From Sambucus nigra (Eukaryota > Streptophyta > Magnoliopsida > Dipsacales > Adoxaceae), in contig OX422221.1 of NCBI GenBank assembly GCA_949130495.1, positions 148,885,405-148,949,404 of the forward strand: a stretch of 64,000 bases of DNA, read 5' to 3'. Below are positions 62,483 through 64,000 of this stretch, piece after piece; position 1 is the stretch's first letter, and every line of letters starts with the position of its first letter. The position numbers and the translations under genes were made by a program. Under the pieces are notes generated by a model, which had not been told where the DNA came from, made no database searches, and saw nothing but the letters and a program-made list of their open reading frames with translations.

Positions 62483-63632
62483 TTACCTGCTAATGCAACA
62501 ACCATGTTAGTATGCGACACTCTCTTGAGATTTCTCACCTCTCATCTAGTGTGCACACCTACCGTACAAATGAATCTCATAAATTTCCCTATTTTATTCT
62601 CCATAATGATTTATCATGTGAAAAGAGAAGTTACGATATTTACCTTAGGAAATCCTTCTCTTCAATATTCCTTACGTTATTTAAAACAACTCATTACCGT
62701 TATAAAGTTCCCAAACACTTATAATAAAGTTGAAGCATTTTCATTTCTTATCTACTTACACGCACCGTAGAAAGTTCCCATATAAATATACGTATATATA
62801 TTCGTCACATATATAAATATATACTAACGACACCTCACATAAGATCTAAGGTGCTGGCATACTCTGCTATCAAGTCCCCATATCACACAAACTAAGGTAA
62901 ATACTAGTTCGGAATCACTCTCGAACTGTATTAACAGAAAACAGAAACAAATGGAGGCGAAGCATAGATCCCAGTCCTAAGAGGTCAGCACATACCCACA
63001 TGTCTCTTAGGACCATATGACCATAACTCAGATAGCTTTTAATCAATGATACTATCTTCAAGGGTATAAGTCATTATCCCCCATAAAGGTCCAATCGAGA
63101 TAAGACTGTCCTGACACGAAAACCCCCGTGATAGCAAGTACCCCGGGTACAGTTTTTACACAGATATATAATTTATGCATAATCACACAGTCGAATATAT
63201 ATAAATATCCACATCTCTAAATTAGGTGTGCTCACGACCCATAATCATAATTTTCCATTATTAACACATTTTACTCGATTTTTACACATAACGAACTCGT
63301 CATTTTATTCTCATTTATAATGTACTTCATACTCACTTCTCCTTTCTCGAAGTATTCTAAGTATAATTTCAGTAGGCATACACTCACTTACGTTAGGGTC
63401 TAACTCCCTTACGAGTCTTGATCTTTTATTAAGTATACGCATGATTTCTTATACACATGAATCATTCCTCGTTAACCCAACATCTCATCTTACACTAAAA
63501 TTTTACTCAACCGGATCTACATAGGCCCTACTGGTCTTATCTGTATACCAATATACTCCAACAATAACAATCAAGGGTTCCCATGAATCTTGATCGAATT
63601 AAACTAATGGATGACAAATATACAATTTTTCA

Positions 63633-63715
63633 AGAGTGGTTGATCGATTGATCGCAGGGGGTCGATCGATCGATTCGTCGATCGATCGATGCTATTGGGT
63701 TAATCGATCGATCAA
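63633..63715. repeat. GATC-rich palindromic cluster
   Basis: Several runs of (CGAT)n and GATCGATTGATCG-like palindromes within 80 bp, inside the Tekay/Del-like LTR. No coding. Could be a regulatory or slippage-prone part of U3. Confidence 0.6.
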
Positions 63716-64000
63716 GCAGTTGTTGCCCAAAAACTGCAAATTAAACCTACGGGTTTCATCTTCCAATTTCTCCAAAAACGTCATTAACAAGTCTAAAATT
63801 CTCAAATAATGATACTACAAGTTCTATATACATATATACAAGATTTCCTACGTGAACCATGCATAAATACATCAACTATATCGAATTAATGGGGTAAAAT
63901 CCACATAATCTTCAAGAACCTTAATTTTGGAAGAATTATCCATTCCTCTAATTATTTCCCAAATTTCTTATTTGTAAACTCATAGTAATTCGTGGGTAAT

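Larger units (their letters stand above)
49654..64000 (-). repeat. Tekay/Del-like LTR (minus strand), split by the intact Tat element
   Basis: The low end is TGTGACACCCCGCC at 49654, so the minus strand ends GGCGGGGTGTCACA. The DNA left of it is pol of element G and has no primer site, so this is a 3' LTR. On the minus strand 50270-50150 reads CTCGGGCTCTGACCCG then CAGGTGCCCGG, typical of the R-U5 part of Tekay/Del LTRs (from memory). The LTR resumes at 62483 behind the Tat insertion and runs past the window end, so at least 2.2 kb of it is present. No coding seen in 49654-50319 or 62483-64000; ORFs at 62504-62770 look like chance. Confidence 0.6.

Overview
The window looks like repeat-dense DNA from a flowering plant. 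It is AT-rich and I found no intact host gene, rRNA, tRNA or CRISPR. Almost all of it is LTR retrotransposons of lineages known only from plants (Tat/Ogre-type Ty3/gypsy, Tekay/Del-like gypsy, SIRE-type copia) plus one Helitron. The species cannot be told from the sequence.

Left block (1-27491), outermost first. A Ty3/gypsy-like element on the + strand with 2.8-kb LTRs, an initiator-Met-tRNA primer site and no visible genes lies at 20311-27491. Its 5' LTR is cut at 20310 by an Ogre-like element on the minus strand (element 1: LTR, primer site, leader, gag remnant, 20310 down to 7020). The LTR of element 1 contains a 6.9-kb Helitron (11725-18647). Just before its protease, element 1 is cut by a second member of the same family (element 2: LTR 7019-4935, primer site, leader down to 4119). 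Element 2 is cut at 4118 by a Tat-lineage element on the + strand (1-4118), of which the antisense gene and the 3' LTR are in view.

Middle block (27492-49653). Unresolved LTR fragments are followed by a decayed + strand Tat gag-pol (29347-33432). This is cut by a minus-strand SIRE-type copia element (33433 to about 39750). Next is a minus-strand Tat element (about 39750-49653), here called element G. G has a pol with two RNase H domains and, on the opposite strand between pol and the 3' LTR, a decayed gene with a plant mobile domain.

Right block (49654-64000). A minus-strand Tekay/Del-like LTR carries the best-preserved element of the window, a complete 12,163-bp Tat-lineage retrotransposon (50320-62482). 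It has two 953-bp LTRs, a perfect 5-bp target duplication TTACC, primer site, gag, protease, RT, two RNase H domains, integrase, nine 98-102-bp tandem repeats, an antisense gene and a polypurine tract. Five stops in gag, several in pol and at least three frameshifts make it non-autonomous today.

The most interesting shared theme is the antisense gene of the three Tat elements. In the leftmost copy it is read through three GT-AG introns that each keep the frame. All three copies have a TATA-like box upstream, and the protein is not the same family in every element. Antisense ORFs in Tat elements are known; the intron structure and the possible separate promoters are the points worth testing here.
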